Of a stretch of 29,769 bases of DNA, positions 1 through 7,436 are shown piece after piece. The translations under genes and the position numbers were made by a program. Source of the DNA: Candidatus Omnitrophota bacterium (lineage in GTDB: Bacteria; Omnitrophota; Omnitrophia; Omnitrophales; Danuiimicrobiaceae); assembly GCA_016206815.1 (NCBI GenBank), contig JACQQT010000091.1, positions 1 through 29,769 on the forward strand, given 5' to 3'. The notes under the pieces were generated by a model, which was not told the origin of the DNA, made no database searches, and was given only the letters and a program-made list of their open reading frames with translations. Position 1 is the first letter of the stretch. Each line of letters opens with the position of its first letter.

Positions 1-540
1 CCTCTGGAAATTGCGGACCGCTACATGAAATCGGTGTTCGAAATGGCGGAAGAAAGCCGCGAGACGGAAAAGCTTTCCCAAGAGCTGTCTGCCGTCAAAG
101 AGGCGATGGCCGAACGGCCTAAGTTTTTGGATCTGCTCCAAAATCCGTTCATCACGCGGGAGGAAAAACGTTCGCTGATTGAGGGAATGCTGGGCCCAAC
201 CTCAAGCCGGCTCGCTCAGAACTTTTTGAATCTGTTGGTCGATAAAAACCGAATTGATCTTTTCCCCGCAATCATGGATCGATTGCATCAAGCCATGAAT
301 CAAAAAAGGAACGTCGAGGAAGCCGTGGTCGTCTCGGCCCGCCAACTCCACCCCAGCATTCTTCAACTGATTCAAAAAGCGCTCGAAACCGCAATCAAGA
401 AAAAAGTTTTAATCCGCACCGAGCAAGACTCGGATCTTTTGGGCGGATTGCAAATCCGTTTTGGAAGCCGTTTGATTGACGGATCCATCCGTGCCAAGCT
501 GAACGCGCTCTATCATCAACTGAGCAACGTAAAGGTATAA
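1..540 (+). CDS. atpH: ATP synthase F1 subunit delta (5' end cut by window edge)
   Basis: This is the peripheral-stalk subunit of F1Fo-ATP synthase, which ties the top of the alpha3-beta3 head to the b-subunit stalk at the inner membrane. The frame is open from the first base: the codons before the first internal ATG (position 25) read PLEIADRY, which matches the family N-terminus (IA.RYA.ALFELA). The true start therefore lies just left of the window and only a few residues are missing. The C-terminal half carries the expected pattern, with a DSDLLGGLQIRFGSRLIDGSI stretch just before the end. The stop is two bases before atpA, and atpA, atpG, atpD and atpC follow in standard order. The Fo genes (atpB, E, F) presumably lie upstream, outside the window. 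Confidence 0.95.
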   Translation, partial: PLEIADRYMKSVFEMAEESRETEKLSQELSAVKEAMAERPKFLDLLQNPFITREEKRSLIEGMLGPTSSRLAQNFLNLLVDKNRIDLFPAIMDRLHQAMNQKRNVEEAVVVSARQLHPSILQLIQKALETAIKKKVLIRTEQDSDLLGGLQIRFGSRLIDGSIRAKLNALYHQLSNVKV

Positions 541-542
541 CG

Positions 543-2057
543 ATGTTAAAACCGGAAGAAGTCACATCTGCGATTAAAGCGGAAATCGAAAAATACGAAA
601 AGAAGCTCAAGATGGAGTCGGTGGGCTATGTCCTCCAAGTGGGAGACGGCATTGCCCGTGTCTACGGCTTAGATGAGGTGATGGCGGGTGAATTGGTTCA
701 ATTCCCGGACGGAACGAACGGCATGGTATTGAATTTGGAAACCAACAACGTTGGGATCGTGATTTTAGGGTCCGATGAAAATATCAAAGAAGGAAGCCTC
801 GTCAAACGAACCGAAAAAATCGTTCAGGTGCCGACCGGCAAAGCGCTCCTGGGGCGCGTCGTGAGTCCGCTCGGAAAACCGCTGGATGAAAAAGGCCCGA
901 TCGCAACCAAGTCGTTTCGCCCGGTGGAATGTATTCCGCCGAACGTGGTGGGCCGCCAGCCGGTGAAAGAACCGCTTCAAACCGGCATCAAAGCCATTGA
1001 TTCCATGATTCCGATCGGCCGCGGCCAGCGCGAACTCATCATCGGAGACCGCCAAACCGGAAAAACGGCCATCGCCATTGATACGATTGTCAACCAAAAG
1101 GGTCAGGACGTTTATTGTATTTATGTCGCCGTCGGCCAAAAATTATCCTCCGTCGTCCAGCTGGCAAAAACCTTGGAACAGCAAGGCGCGATGGATTATA
1201 CGACGATTGTGATCGCTTCTTCAGAGGATCCGGCTCCCCTTCAATACCTGGCTCCTTACGCCGGATGCGCCATGGGCGAAGAATACCTGTATACCGGAAA
1301 ACATGCGCTGGTCATTTATGACGATCTGTCAAAGCATGCGCAAGCCTACCGGCAGCTGTCTTTACTGCTCCAGCGGCCGCCGGGCCGAGAAGCTTACCCG
1401 GGCGATGTGTTCTATCTCCACTCGCGCCTCCTGGAACGTGCGGCAAAACTCCGCGACGGCCAAGGCGGCGGATCGCTGACGGCTCTGCCGATTATTGAAA
1501 CGCAAGCGGGTGATATTTCCGCTTACATTCCGACGAACGTGATTTCAATTACGGACGGCCAAATTTATTTGGAAAGTGATCTGTTCTACTCCGGCGTCAG
1601 GCCGGCCATTAACGCCGGGCTTTCCGTTTCCCGCGTCGGCGGAAATGCCCAAACCAAAGCCATGAAGCAAGTGGCCGGCATGCTCCGCTTAAGCCTTGCC
1701 CAACACCGGGAACTGGCTGCCTTCGCGCAATTGTCGGCAGATCTCGATAAAGCGACGCGCGACCAATTGACGCACGGCGACCGGATGGTGGAAATCCTCA
1801 AACAAAATGTGTTGAGTCCCATGCCGCTTGAAAAACAAGTCCTCATCATTTTTGCCGGCATTCATGGCTACTTGGATGATGTCCGGCTGGATCTCGTCAA
1901 AACGTTTGAGTCTGAATTCCTAACCTTTATAGAGAAGAACTACGGTGCGGTTGAGCACGACATCCAGCGCCAAAAGATCATCAACGAATCCACGGAGAAA
2001 AAGCTCCGGGAAGCGCTCGTGGCTTTTAAAAAGGAATTCGCAAGCAAACACTTATGA
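543..2057 (+). CDS. atpA: ATP synthase F1 subunit alpha
   Basis: This is the non-catalytic nucleotide-binding subunit of the F1 hexamer. Its 504 residues are the normal length. The Walker A loop GDRQTGKT is at residues 168-175, as in E. coli alpha, and is preceded by the family signature around KAIDSMIPIGRGQRELIIGD. The sequence PAINAGLSVSRVGG downstream is the ATPase alpha/beta signature. An AAAGG-type ribosome site overlaps the end of atpH. The stop overlaps the atpG start as ATGA (2054-2057), which suggests translational coupling. Nothing is missing or rearranged. Confidence 0.98.
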   Translation: MLKPEEVTSAIKAEIEKYEKKLKMESVGYVLQVGDGIARVYGLDEVMAGELVQFPDGTNGMVLNLETNNVGIVILGSDENIKEGSLVKRTEKIVQVPTGKALLGRVVSPLGKPLDEKGPIATKSFRPVECIPPNVVGRQPVKEPLQTGIKAIDSMIPIGRGQRELIIGDRQTGKTAIAIDTIVNQKGQDVYCIYVAVGQKLSSVVQLAKTLEQQGAMDYTTIVIASSEDPAPLQYLAPYAGCAMGEEYLYTGKHALVIYDDLSKHAQAYRQLSLLLQRPPGREAYPGDVFYLHSRLLERAAKLRDGQGGGSLTALPIIETQAGDISAYIPTNVISITDGQIYLESDLFYSGVRPAINAGLSVSRVGGNAQTKAMKQVAGMLRLSLAQHRELAAFAQLSADLDKATRDQLTHGDRMVEILKQNVLSPMPLEKQVLIIFAGIHGYLDDVRLDLVKTFESEFLTFIEKNYGAVEHDIQRQKIINESTEKKLREALVAFKKEFASKHL

Positions 2058-2974
2058 TCCTTTCGCTCAGGCAAATCCGGCGCCGGATCCGCAGCGTCGA
2101 AAATACAAAAAAAATCACGCGGGCCATGGAAATGGTGGCGGCCGCCAAGCTGAAGAAGCTCGAGGATCTCCTCAGGCAATCGGACCGCTACCTCGGAGAG
2201 CTCGGGCGAATTCTCGAAACGCTGGTGCGGGAAAAACCAATCCTTCACCCCCTGCTCGAGAAACGAACCGTAGAGGCGGATTCGAAACCCGCCGCCCCTA
2301 CCCTTATTTTTTTGATCACCTCCGATACAGGCCTCTGCGGATCCTATAATGCCAATGTGTTGGATCACACAAAACAATTCATCGAATCGGCGGTAGCGGG
2401 GGCGCGGCATGCCTCGCCCCTCCGTTTTATGACCGCGGGAAAATATGGAACCAACTTCCTGAAACGCCTGGGCCGGCCGGTTGAAAGGTCTTTTGCCGTC
2501 CCGAAACCTCAAGACATCGACGGATTTATCCATGAAGTCACACAAACAACCGCTTCCGAATTTACAAGCCGCCGTTCGGACCGCGTTGTTTTCATTTATA
2601 CGAAAGTATTTTCGTTGGGATCGCTGAAACCGGCGGCGGAGACGCTGTTTCCGATTGAATCTTCCTCCCCCCATCCTAACCTTCCCCCGCAAAGGGGGGA
2701 AGGAATTAGAGTTGATTACATCATCGAGCCTTCTCTGAGCGAGGTTTTAGATCTGATGGTTCCCGAATTTATCGAGGCTGAAATCAGCAGGTTCGTCAAA
2801 CACTCCCTCGTCGCCGAACAGGCTTCGCGCATGATGGCGATGCGTCAAGCGACCGACAGCGCGAAGGAAATGATCGATTCCCTGACGCTCGCGCGGAATA
2901 AAGCACGCCAGGCTGCGATTACGAAAGAATTACTGGAAGTCGTCTCGGGTTCCCGGGCGCTTCAAATGAAATGA
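2054..2974 (+). CDS. atpG: ATP synthase F1 subunit gamma, with two in-frame repeat-derived segments
   Basis: This is the rotor shaft of F1, which turns inside the alpha3-beta3 ring. The conserved N-terminal helix (IRRRIRSVENTKKITRAMEMVAAAKL) and C-terminal helix (ASRMMAMRQATDSAKEMIDSLTLARNKARQA) are both present, so both ends are sound. The DTGLCGSYN motif of the Rossmann-like middle domain is at residues 91-99. At 306 residues it is longer than the usual 285-290. Two short palindromic DNA elements lie in the middle domain, coding for residues about 115-123 (AGARHAS region) and about 209-217 (NLPPQRGEG). Both keep the frame and fall where gamma subunits vary in length. The start overlaps the atpA stop, and atpD follows after 16 bases. 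Confidence 0.96.
   Translation: MILSLRQIRRRIRSVENTKKITRAMEMVAAAKLKKLEDLLRQSDRYLGELGRILETLVREKPILHPLLEKRTVEADSKPAAPTLIFLITSDTGLCGSYNANVLDHTKQFIESAVAGARHASPLRFMTAGKYGTNFLKRLGRPVERSFAVPKPQDIDGFIHEVTQTTASEFTSRRSDRVVFIYTKVFSLGSLKPAAETLFPIESSSPHPNLPPQRGEGIRVDYIIEPSLSEVLDLMVPEFIEAEISRFVKHSLVAEQASRMMAMRQATDSAKEMIDSLTLARNKARQAAITKELLEVVSGSRALQMK
2398..2421. repeat. GC-rich palindromic element inside atpG
   Basis: The central GGCATGCC (2406-2413) is a perfect palindrome. It extends outward through one mismatch to GGGGCG on the left and CGCCCC on the right. A GTAG stretch just to the left resembles the GTAGGGGCG leader of the element in prmC (23127-23133). This pattern resembles short mobile palindromes scattered through many environmental genomes. 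It adds about eight residues to the gamma subunit. Membership of a repeat family is an inference, because only this copy and the loosely similar prmC copy are in the window. Confidence 0.55.
2680..2703. repeat. Palindromic element inside atpG (NLPPQRGEG type)
   Basis: The arms CCTTCCCCC (2680-2688) and GGGGGAAGG (2695-2703) pair perfectly over 9 bp around a six-base loop. The left flank CCCCCCATCCTAAC matches the well-known class of interspersed palindromes whose translation reads like PHPNLPPQRGEG or LTPTLSPQRGEG in many bacteria. It is read in frame in atpG and encodes residues about 209-217, in a loop before the DYIIEPS strand. Family assignment rests on recognition of this peptide and DNA signature. 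Confidence 0.75.
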
Positions 2975-2990
2975 TAAACGGGAGGACTGC

Positions 2991-4391
2991 ATGCAAGTAG
3001 GTACGGTGGTTCAAGTGATTGGCCCGAGTGTTGATATTCGGTTTGAATCGGAGCATCTGCCGAAACTTCTAAACGCCGTTAAAATCGAAGACCGCGAGCG
3101 GAAGATCGACCTGACTCTGGAAGTGGCCCAGCATGTCGGCGACAATGTCGCGCGCTGTATCGCGCTGGCCTCAACGGACGGCTTGGTGCGCGGAATGAAA
3201 GCCGCCGACACGGGAGCGCCGATTTCGGTTCCGGTCGGAGAGCAAACTCTGGGAAGAATTTTTAATCTGCTGGGCAACCCGATTGATGAAAAAGGGGCGC
3301 TTAAAGAAATTAAAAAGCGTTACCCCATTCACCGTCCTGCCCCTGCTTTTGACGAATTGTTGCCCGTCACCGCCGTTTTTGAAACCGGGATTAAAGTCAT
3401 TGATCTCTTGGCGCCGTACCCCAAAGGGGGGAAAGTGGGTTTGTTCGGAGGTGCGGGAGTCGGAAAAACCGTTATCATTATGGAGCTGATCCATAATCTT
3501 GCCACCGAACACGGCGGTGTTTCGGTCTTCTGCGGCGTAGGCGAACGCACCCGCGAAGGAAACGACCTCTGGCTTGAATTAAATGAATCCGGGGTCGTCA
3601 ATAAAACAGCGCTTGTCTTCGGCCAAATGAATGAGCCGCCCGGGGCAAGACTGCGGGTGGGTCTGGCGGGTTTAACGATGGCCGAATACTTTCGAGACGA
3701 AGCTCATCAGGATGTTTTGGTGTTCATCGACAACATTTTCCGATTTGTCCAAGCCGGCGCTGAAGTATCCGCGCTCCTGGGCCGCATGCCCTCGGCAGTC
3801 GGTTATCAACCCACGCTCGGAACCGAAATGGCGCAACTGCAAGAACGCATTGCTTCGACAAAATCCGGTTCCATCACCTCCGTGCAGGCCATTTATGTTC
3901 CGGCGGATGATTTGACCGATCCGGCACCGGCCACCACCTTTTCGCATTTGGACGGCATCACCGTTCTGTCACGCCAGATTGCGGAGCTTGGAATTTATCC
4001 CGCGGTCGATCCTCTGGATTCAACTTCCCGAATGCTGGATCCCAGAGTGGTCGGCGAGGAGCATTATAACGCCGCCCGCCAAGTCCAAAAAATTCTTCAA
4101 CGCTACAAAGACCTGCGCGACATCATCGCGATTCTCGGCATCAACGAGCTTTCCCCGGAAGATAAAGCGACGGTTGCGCGTGCCCGGAAGATCGAAAAAT
4201 TTCTCTCACAGCCTTTTTTTGTCGCCGAGCAATTCACCGGGCGGAAAGGAAAATACATTAAACGTGAGGAAACCATCCGAGGATTTAAGATGTTAGTCAA
4301 TGGCGAGGTGGATCATATTCCGGAACAGCATTTTTACATGAAGGGTTCGATCGACGAAGTATTGGAAGAGCATGAACACATTTCAATTTGA
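2991..4391 (+). CDS. atpD: ATP synthase F1 subunit beta
   Basis: This is the catalytic subunit of F1, making ATP from ADP and phosphate. The 466 residues are the usual length. The Walker A loop GGAGVGKT is at residues 153-160, followed by the catalytic segment GVGERTREGNDL and the Walker B strand DVLVFIDNIFRF. The signature PAVDPLDSTSRML is present near residue 340. The lever-loop motif that is usually DELSEED reads NELSPED here, a small departure. A clear GGGAGG ribosome site lies ahead of the ATG. The last 20 bases overlap atpC. Confidence 0.98.
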   Translation: MQVGTVVQVIGPSVDIRFESEHLPKLLNAVKIEDRERKIDLTLEVAQHVGDNVARCIALASTDGLVRGMKAADTGAPISVPVGEQTLGRIFNLLGNPIDEKGALKEIKKRYPIHRPAPAFDELLPVTAVFETGIKVIDLLAPYPKGGKVGLFGGAGVGKTVIIMELIHNLATEHGGVSVFCGVGERTREGNDLWLELNESGVVNKTALVFGQMNEPPGARLRVGLAGLTMAEYFRDEAHQDVLVFIDNIFRFVQAGAEVSALLGRMPSAVGYQPTLGTEMAQLQERIASTKSGSITSVQAIYVPADDLTDPAPATTFSHLDGITVLSRQIAELGIYPAVDPLDSTSRMLDPRVVGEEHYNAARQVQKILQRYKDLRDIIAILGINELSPEDKATVARARKIEKFLSQPFFVAEQFTGRKGKYIKREETIRGFKMLVNGEVDHIPEQHFYMKGSIDEVLEEHEHISI

Positions 4392-4632
4392 AATCATTAC
4401 GCCTGAAAAAGTTTTCTATACGGGTTCGATCCGCTCGCTGGTCGCGCCCGGCACGGAAGGTTATTTCGGCGTCCTGGCTCATCACGCACCGTTAGTGGCA
4501 CGTTCCGGCGGCGGAAAATTGAAAGTTCAAGAAGCGTCCGGAGAACGCTTTTTTCAAGTCGACCCCGGTATCGTGGAGGTTTTAAATAACCGCGTCATTT
4601 TTCTCACCCGCCAAGCCCATCAAATTGCCTGA
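4372..4632 (+). CDS. atpC: ATP synthase F1 subunit epsilon, short form without the C-terminal helices
   Basis: Epsilon joins gamma to the c-ring and, in longer forms, inhibits ATP hydrolysis with its C-terminal helical hairpin. This protein is only 86 residues against about 130-140 in E. coli. It covers the N-terminal beta-sandwich (FEIITPEKVFYTGSI, then GYFGVLAHHAPLV) and stops after the last strand (NNRVIFLTRQAHQIA). The helical regulatory domain is absent. The stop is followed one base later by nuoJ, so the truncation looks settled and not a sequencing break. Short epsilons of this size are known in some other phyla. Its start lies inside atpD, preceded by GGAAG. Confidence 0.95.
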   Translation: MNTFQFEIITPEKVFYTGSIRSLVAPGTEGYFGVLAHHAPLVARSGGGKLKVQEASGERFFQVDPGIVEVLNNRVIFLTRQAHQIA

Positions 4633-4633
4633 A

Positions 4634-5200
4634 ATGAATCACTTGGAACCCATCTTCTTTTACGCCTTCTCTCTGATTGCAGTTCTCGGCTCGGCCATTG
4701 TGGTTGCCAACAAGCGTCCTGTCTACGGCGTGCTGGCGTTAACCGTTACGATGCTCGCGCTCTCAGCCCTGTTCGTACTTCTGAAAGCCTATTTTGTGGC
4801 CGTCATCCAAGTACTCATCTATGCGGGGGCGATCTTGGTCCTTTTCCTCTTCGTCATCATGCTGCTGGGAATGGCGGCCGTGGAGACCTCCCAAAGACAG
4901 CGTGAAACGAAAAAAGAGGCTCTCTTTTTAGAAACGATTCGAATTTTAAAGATTCTTCTCCCCATCGCATTTTTTACGGAATTAATCATTTTAACTCTGG
5001 CCGCAAAAGACGCGGGAATCGGCACGAGAAATTTGGTCGGGACCGTCGAAGCCATCGGCCAGGCTCTGTTTACAGATTACCTCCTTCCTTTTGAATTGGT
5101 CTCCGGAATCCTGCTGATCGGAATCTTCGGAATCGTTACCTTAACTCAAAAAGAAGAAGAACTGTCATTACGAGGAGGCCCGAATGGGCCGACGAAGTAA
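4634..5200 (+). CDS. nuoJ: NADH-quinone oxidoreductase subunit J
   Basis: This is a membrane-arm subunit of respiratory complex I. The 188 residues form about five membrane helices and include the diagnostic stretch AVIQVLIYAGAILVLFLFVIMLLG. I chose the ATG at 4634, which leaves a one-base gap after atpC. A TTG nine bases upstream is also open but would overlap atpC and adds nothing conserved. The final eleven residues (SLRGGPNGPTK) and the stop codon are encoded by a palindromic repeat that begins at 5164. The native C-terminus has therefore been replaced or extended by the insertion. nuoK follows after the rest of the repeat. Confidence 0.95.
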   Translation: MNHLEPIFFYAFSLIAVLGSAIVVANKRPVYGVLALTVTMLALSALFVLLKAYFVAVIQVLIYAGAILVLFLFVIMLLGMAAVETSQRQRETKKEALFLETIRILKILLPIAFFTELIILTLAAKDAGIGTRNLVGTVEAIGQALFTDYLLPFELVSGILLIGIFGIVTLTQKEEELSLRGGPNGPTK

Positions 5201-5250
5201 TCCCTGAGATTGCTTCGCCCGCCGCAATATATTGGCGGGCTCGCAATGAC
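5164..5250. repeat. 87-base interspersed palindromic repeat at the nuoJ/nuoK junction
   Basis: The ends GTCATTACGAG (5164-5174) and CTCGCAATGAC (5240-5250) are inverted copies with one mismatch. Inside them CGAAGTAATC (5193-5202) mirrors GATTGCTTCG (5208-5217), again with one mismatch. Each half also has its own hairpin: GGCCC/GGGCC at 5177-5190 and GCCCGCC/GGCGGGC at 5217-5240, the latter around a CAATATATTG palindrome. This layout (GTCATTGCGAG...CGAAGCAATC) is a recognisable class of non-autonomous repeat seen in several phyla. It supplies the nuoJ stop and leaves only 13 bases, with an AAGG ribosome site, before nuoK. Confidence 0.85.
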
Positions 5251-5263
5251 GTGCAAGGTTAAT

Positions 5264-5563
5264 ATGACACTCAACCACTACTTAATTACAAGCGGCATTC
5301 TGTTTGCGATCGGCGCCTTCGGGGTGCTCGGAAGACGCAACGTGATTATCATTCTGCTTTCGATTGAAATCATGTTGAATGCCGCAAACCTCTCATTCGT
5401 CGCATTCGCTTCCCATTTGAACGATTTGGGCGGACAGGTGATCAGTCTTTTTGTGATCGCGATCGCCGCAAGTGAAGTGGCGATCGGTTTGGCGATTGCG
5501 GTCATTCTCTTTCGAGAGCAAGGAACGCTGGATCCCGAAAAAATGAACTTGATGAAAGGGTGA
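5264..5563 (+). CDS. nuoK: NADH-quinone oxidoreductase subunit K
   Basis: This small membrane subunit of complex I is related to MrpC of sodium/proton antiporters. It has 99 residues and three membrane helices. The conserved core IIILLSIEIMLNAANLSFVAFA contains the first membrane glutamate, and the second is in IAIAASEVAIGLAIAVILFR; both are involved in proton transfer. I chose the ATG at 5264 because it gives the normal length and follows an AAGG site. Earlier in-frame starts fall inside the upstream palindromic repeat. nuoL starts one base after the stop. Confidence 0.96.
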   Translation: MTLNHYLITSGILFAIGAFGVLGRRNVIIILLSIEIMLNAANLSFVAFASHLNDLGGQVISLFVIAIAASEVAIGLAIAVILFREQGTLDPEKMNLMKG

Positions 5564-5564
5564 A

Positions 5565-7436
5565 ATGACTGCGGCCGCCTCAGCCTGGTGGATTCTTTTC
5601 TTTCCGCTCGCTGCCTTCCTGCTGATCCCGCTCATCCCGGAAAAGAAACGGACGCTCGGAGGCTGGCTGGCCTGCGCGGGCATGTTCTGCGCTTTTGCTC
5701 TGACCGTTAAGATTGCCTGGCCTATTTTTGAGGGCCAGCCCTTTCATTCGTTTCACGCTTCGATCGAATGGATCCTCATCCCGAATCTGCAATTAGAGTT
5801 CGGCGTGTTAATCGATTCCCTCTCCGTTCTGATGCTGTTAGTGGTGACCGGGGTCGGAAGCGCGATTTTTTACTATTCCCTCGAATACATGGCGCAGGAC
5901 GAAGGATACCGGCGGTACTTTGCCGGCCTTTCGCTTTTTGCTTTTTCCATGATCGGAATTGTGATTTCCGCCAATTTGCTCCAACTTTTCATTTTTTGGG
6001 AATTGGTGGGGTTAAGTTCCTATCTCCTAATCGGTCACTGGTACCAAAAAAATGAGGCGGCGGACGCAGGCAAAAAAGCGTTTTTAACCAATCGTGTGGG
6101 CGATTTTGGATTCTTGATCGGCATTTTGCTTTTATGGACTTTCTCGGGTGCGGAGGCGGCCCGTTCGCTCAACTTTTTGAACCTGAATGTCACGATTCCC
6201 GCCTTCGCTCAAGCATCGGCCTCGCATGGCATTTGGATCACCCTCGCGATGCTGCTCGTTTTCTCGGGCGTCCTCGGAAAATCCGCTCAATTCCCCCTGC
6301 ACGTCTGGCTGCCGGATGCGATGGAGGGCCCGACCCCTGTGAGCGCTCTCATTCATGCGGCGACCATGGTGGCGGCCGGTGTTTACCTATTGGCCAGAAC
6401 CTTTCCGCTGTTTTCACTTTCCCCCGCCGCACTTGAAATCGTTGCTTACCTCGGCGGTTTTACGGCTATTTTCGCGGCCACGCAGGCAATCGTCCAAAAC
6501 GACATCAAACGAATTCTTGCATATTCCACCTTGAGTCAACTGGGCTATATGGTGATGGCCATCGGCCTCGGAAGTGCGGCCATCGGAATGTACCACTTAA
6601 CGACCCACGCCTTCTTTAAAGCCCTGCTTTTTTTGGGAGCCGGCAGCGTGATTCATGCAACGCACGAACAAGACATTTGGAACATGGGAGGACTCGCGAA
6701 AAAAATGCCGGTCACTTCCGTTACTTTTTTCATCGCTTCTTTTGCCTTGGTCGGCTTTTGGCCGGCCAGCGGTTTCTTCAGTAAAGATGAAATTCTCTCG
6801 CTTGCGTTTTTGGAAAATAAATTCCTATTCTGGGTCGCTGCCTTCACAGTCTTCCTGACGGCTCTCTATATGAGCCGATTGATTGTTGTCGCTTTTTTGG
6901 GAACTTCCAAAATCAGAAAAAAACTCCATGAGCCGACCCAAAAAATGCTTCTTCCGCTGGCGGCGCTCGCGGTTCTTTCTCTCATCGGAGGTTTTCTGGG
7001 GATTCAAAATATCCTCTCGCCTGCCTCGCATTCATCTCACGAAACTCCCGTTTTTGTTGTGGCGCTTGCGACTGCTTTCGGAATTTTGGGTGTTTTGGCG
7101 GCATGGTTTTTTTACCGGTCATCCAGAAAAATACAAAACCGATTCCAAACGGCGTTTGCGCCGATTCGTGAAATCCTCGTGCGCAAATACTACATGGACG
7201 ATTTGTATGATCTCCTGCTTCGTTATATTCAGCAGCCGTTCGCTCAATTTCTTTCGTGGTTTGAGCGAAAGGTCATCGTCGAGGGCCTGGTGAATCACAC
7301 GGCTGCGTTTGCGGCTTTTTCCGGATTTTGCCTGAGAAAACTCCAAACAGGCCGGATTCAAACTTACCTGTCCGTCTTCTTTTTTGGGGTCGTCATCCTG
7401 GTTTACTGTTTCACCATCGCGAACTTGCATCCATGA
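5565..7436 (+). CDS. nuoL: NADH-quinone oxidoreductase subunit L
   Basis: This is the distal antiporter-like proton-pumping subunit of complex I. The 623 residues match the usual length. Family marks include FIFWELVGLSSYLLIGHWY with the essential membrane glutamate, FPLHVWLPDAMEGPTPVSAL, and ILAYSTLSQLGYM. A later segment (GFWPASGFFSKDEIL) is also typical. The C-terminus carries the amphipathic and terminal helices expected for NuoL (LRYIQQPFAQFLSWFERKVIVEGLVNH), so it is a true NuoL and not an Mrp or hydrogenase relative. The stop overlaps nuoM as ATGA. Confidence 0.97.
   Translation: MTAAASAWWILFFPLAAFLLIPLIPEKKRTLGGWLACAGMFCAFALTVKIAWPIFEGQPFHSFHASIEWILIPNLQLEFGVLIDSLSVLMLLVVTGVGSAIFYYSLEYMAQDEGYRRYFAGLSLFAFSMIGIVISANLLQLFIFWELVGLSSYLLIGHWYQKNEAADAGKKAFLTNRVGDFGFLIGILLLWTFSGAEAARSLNFLNLNVTIPAFAQASASHGIWITLAMLLVFSGVLGKSAQFPLHVWLPDAMEGPTPVSALIHAATMVAAGVYLLARTFPLFSLSPAALEIVAYLGGFTAIFAATQAIVQNDIKRILAYSTLSQLGYMVMAIGLGSAAIGMYHLTTHAFFKALLFLGAGSVIHATHEQDIWNMGGLAKKMPVTSVTFFIASFALVGFWPASGFFSKDEILSLAFLENKFLFWVAAFTVFLTALYMSRLIVVAFLGTSKIRKKLHEPTQKMLLPLAALAVLSLIGGFLGIQNILSPASHSSHETPVFVVALATAFGILGVLAAWFFYRSSRKIQNRFQTAFAPIREILVRKYYMDDLYDLLLRYIQQPFAQFLSWFERKVIVEGLVNHTAAFAAFSGFCLRKLQTGRIQTYLSVFFFGVVILVYCFTIANLHP

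Noticed and set aside
1940..2692. A 250-codon minus-strand open frame opposite atpA/atpG
   Set aside because: It is the complement of clearly conserved ATP synthase genes and has Arg/Gly-rich low-information sequence.
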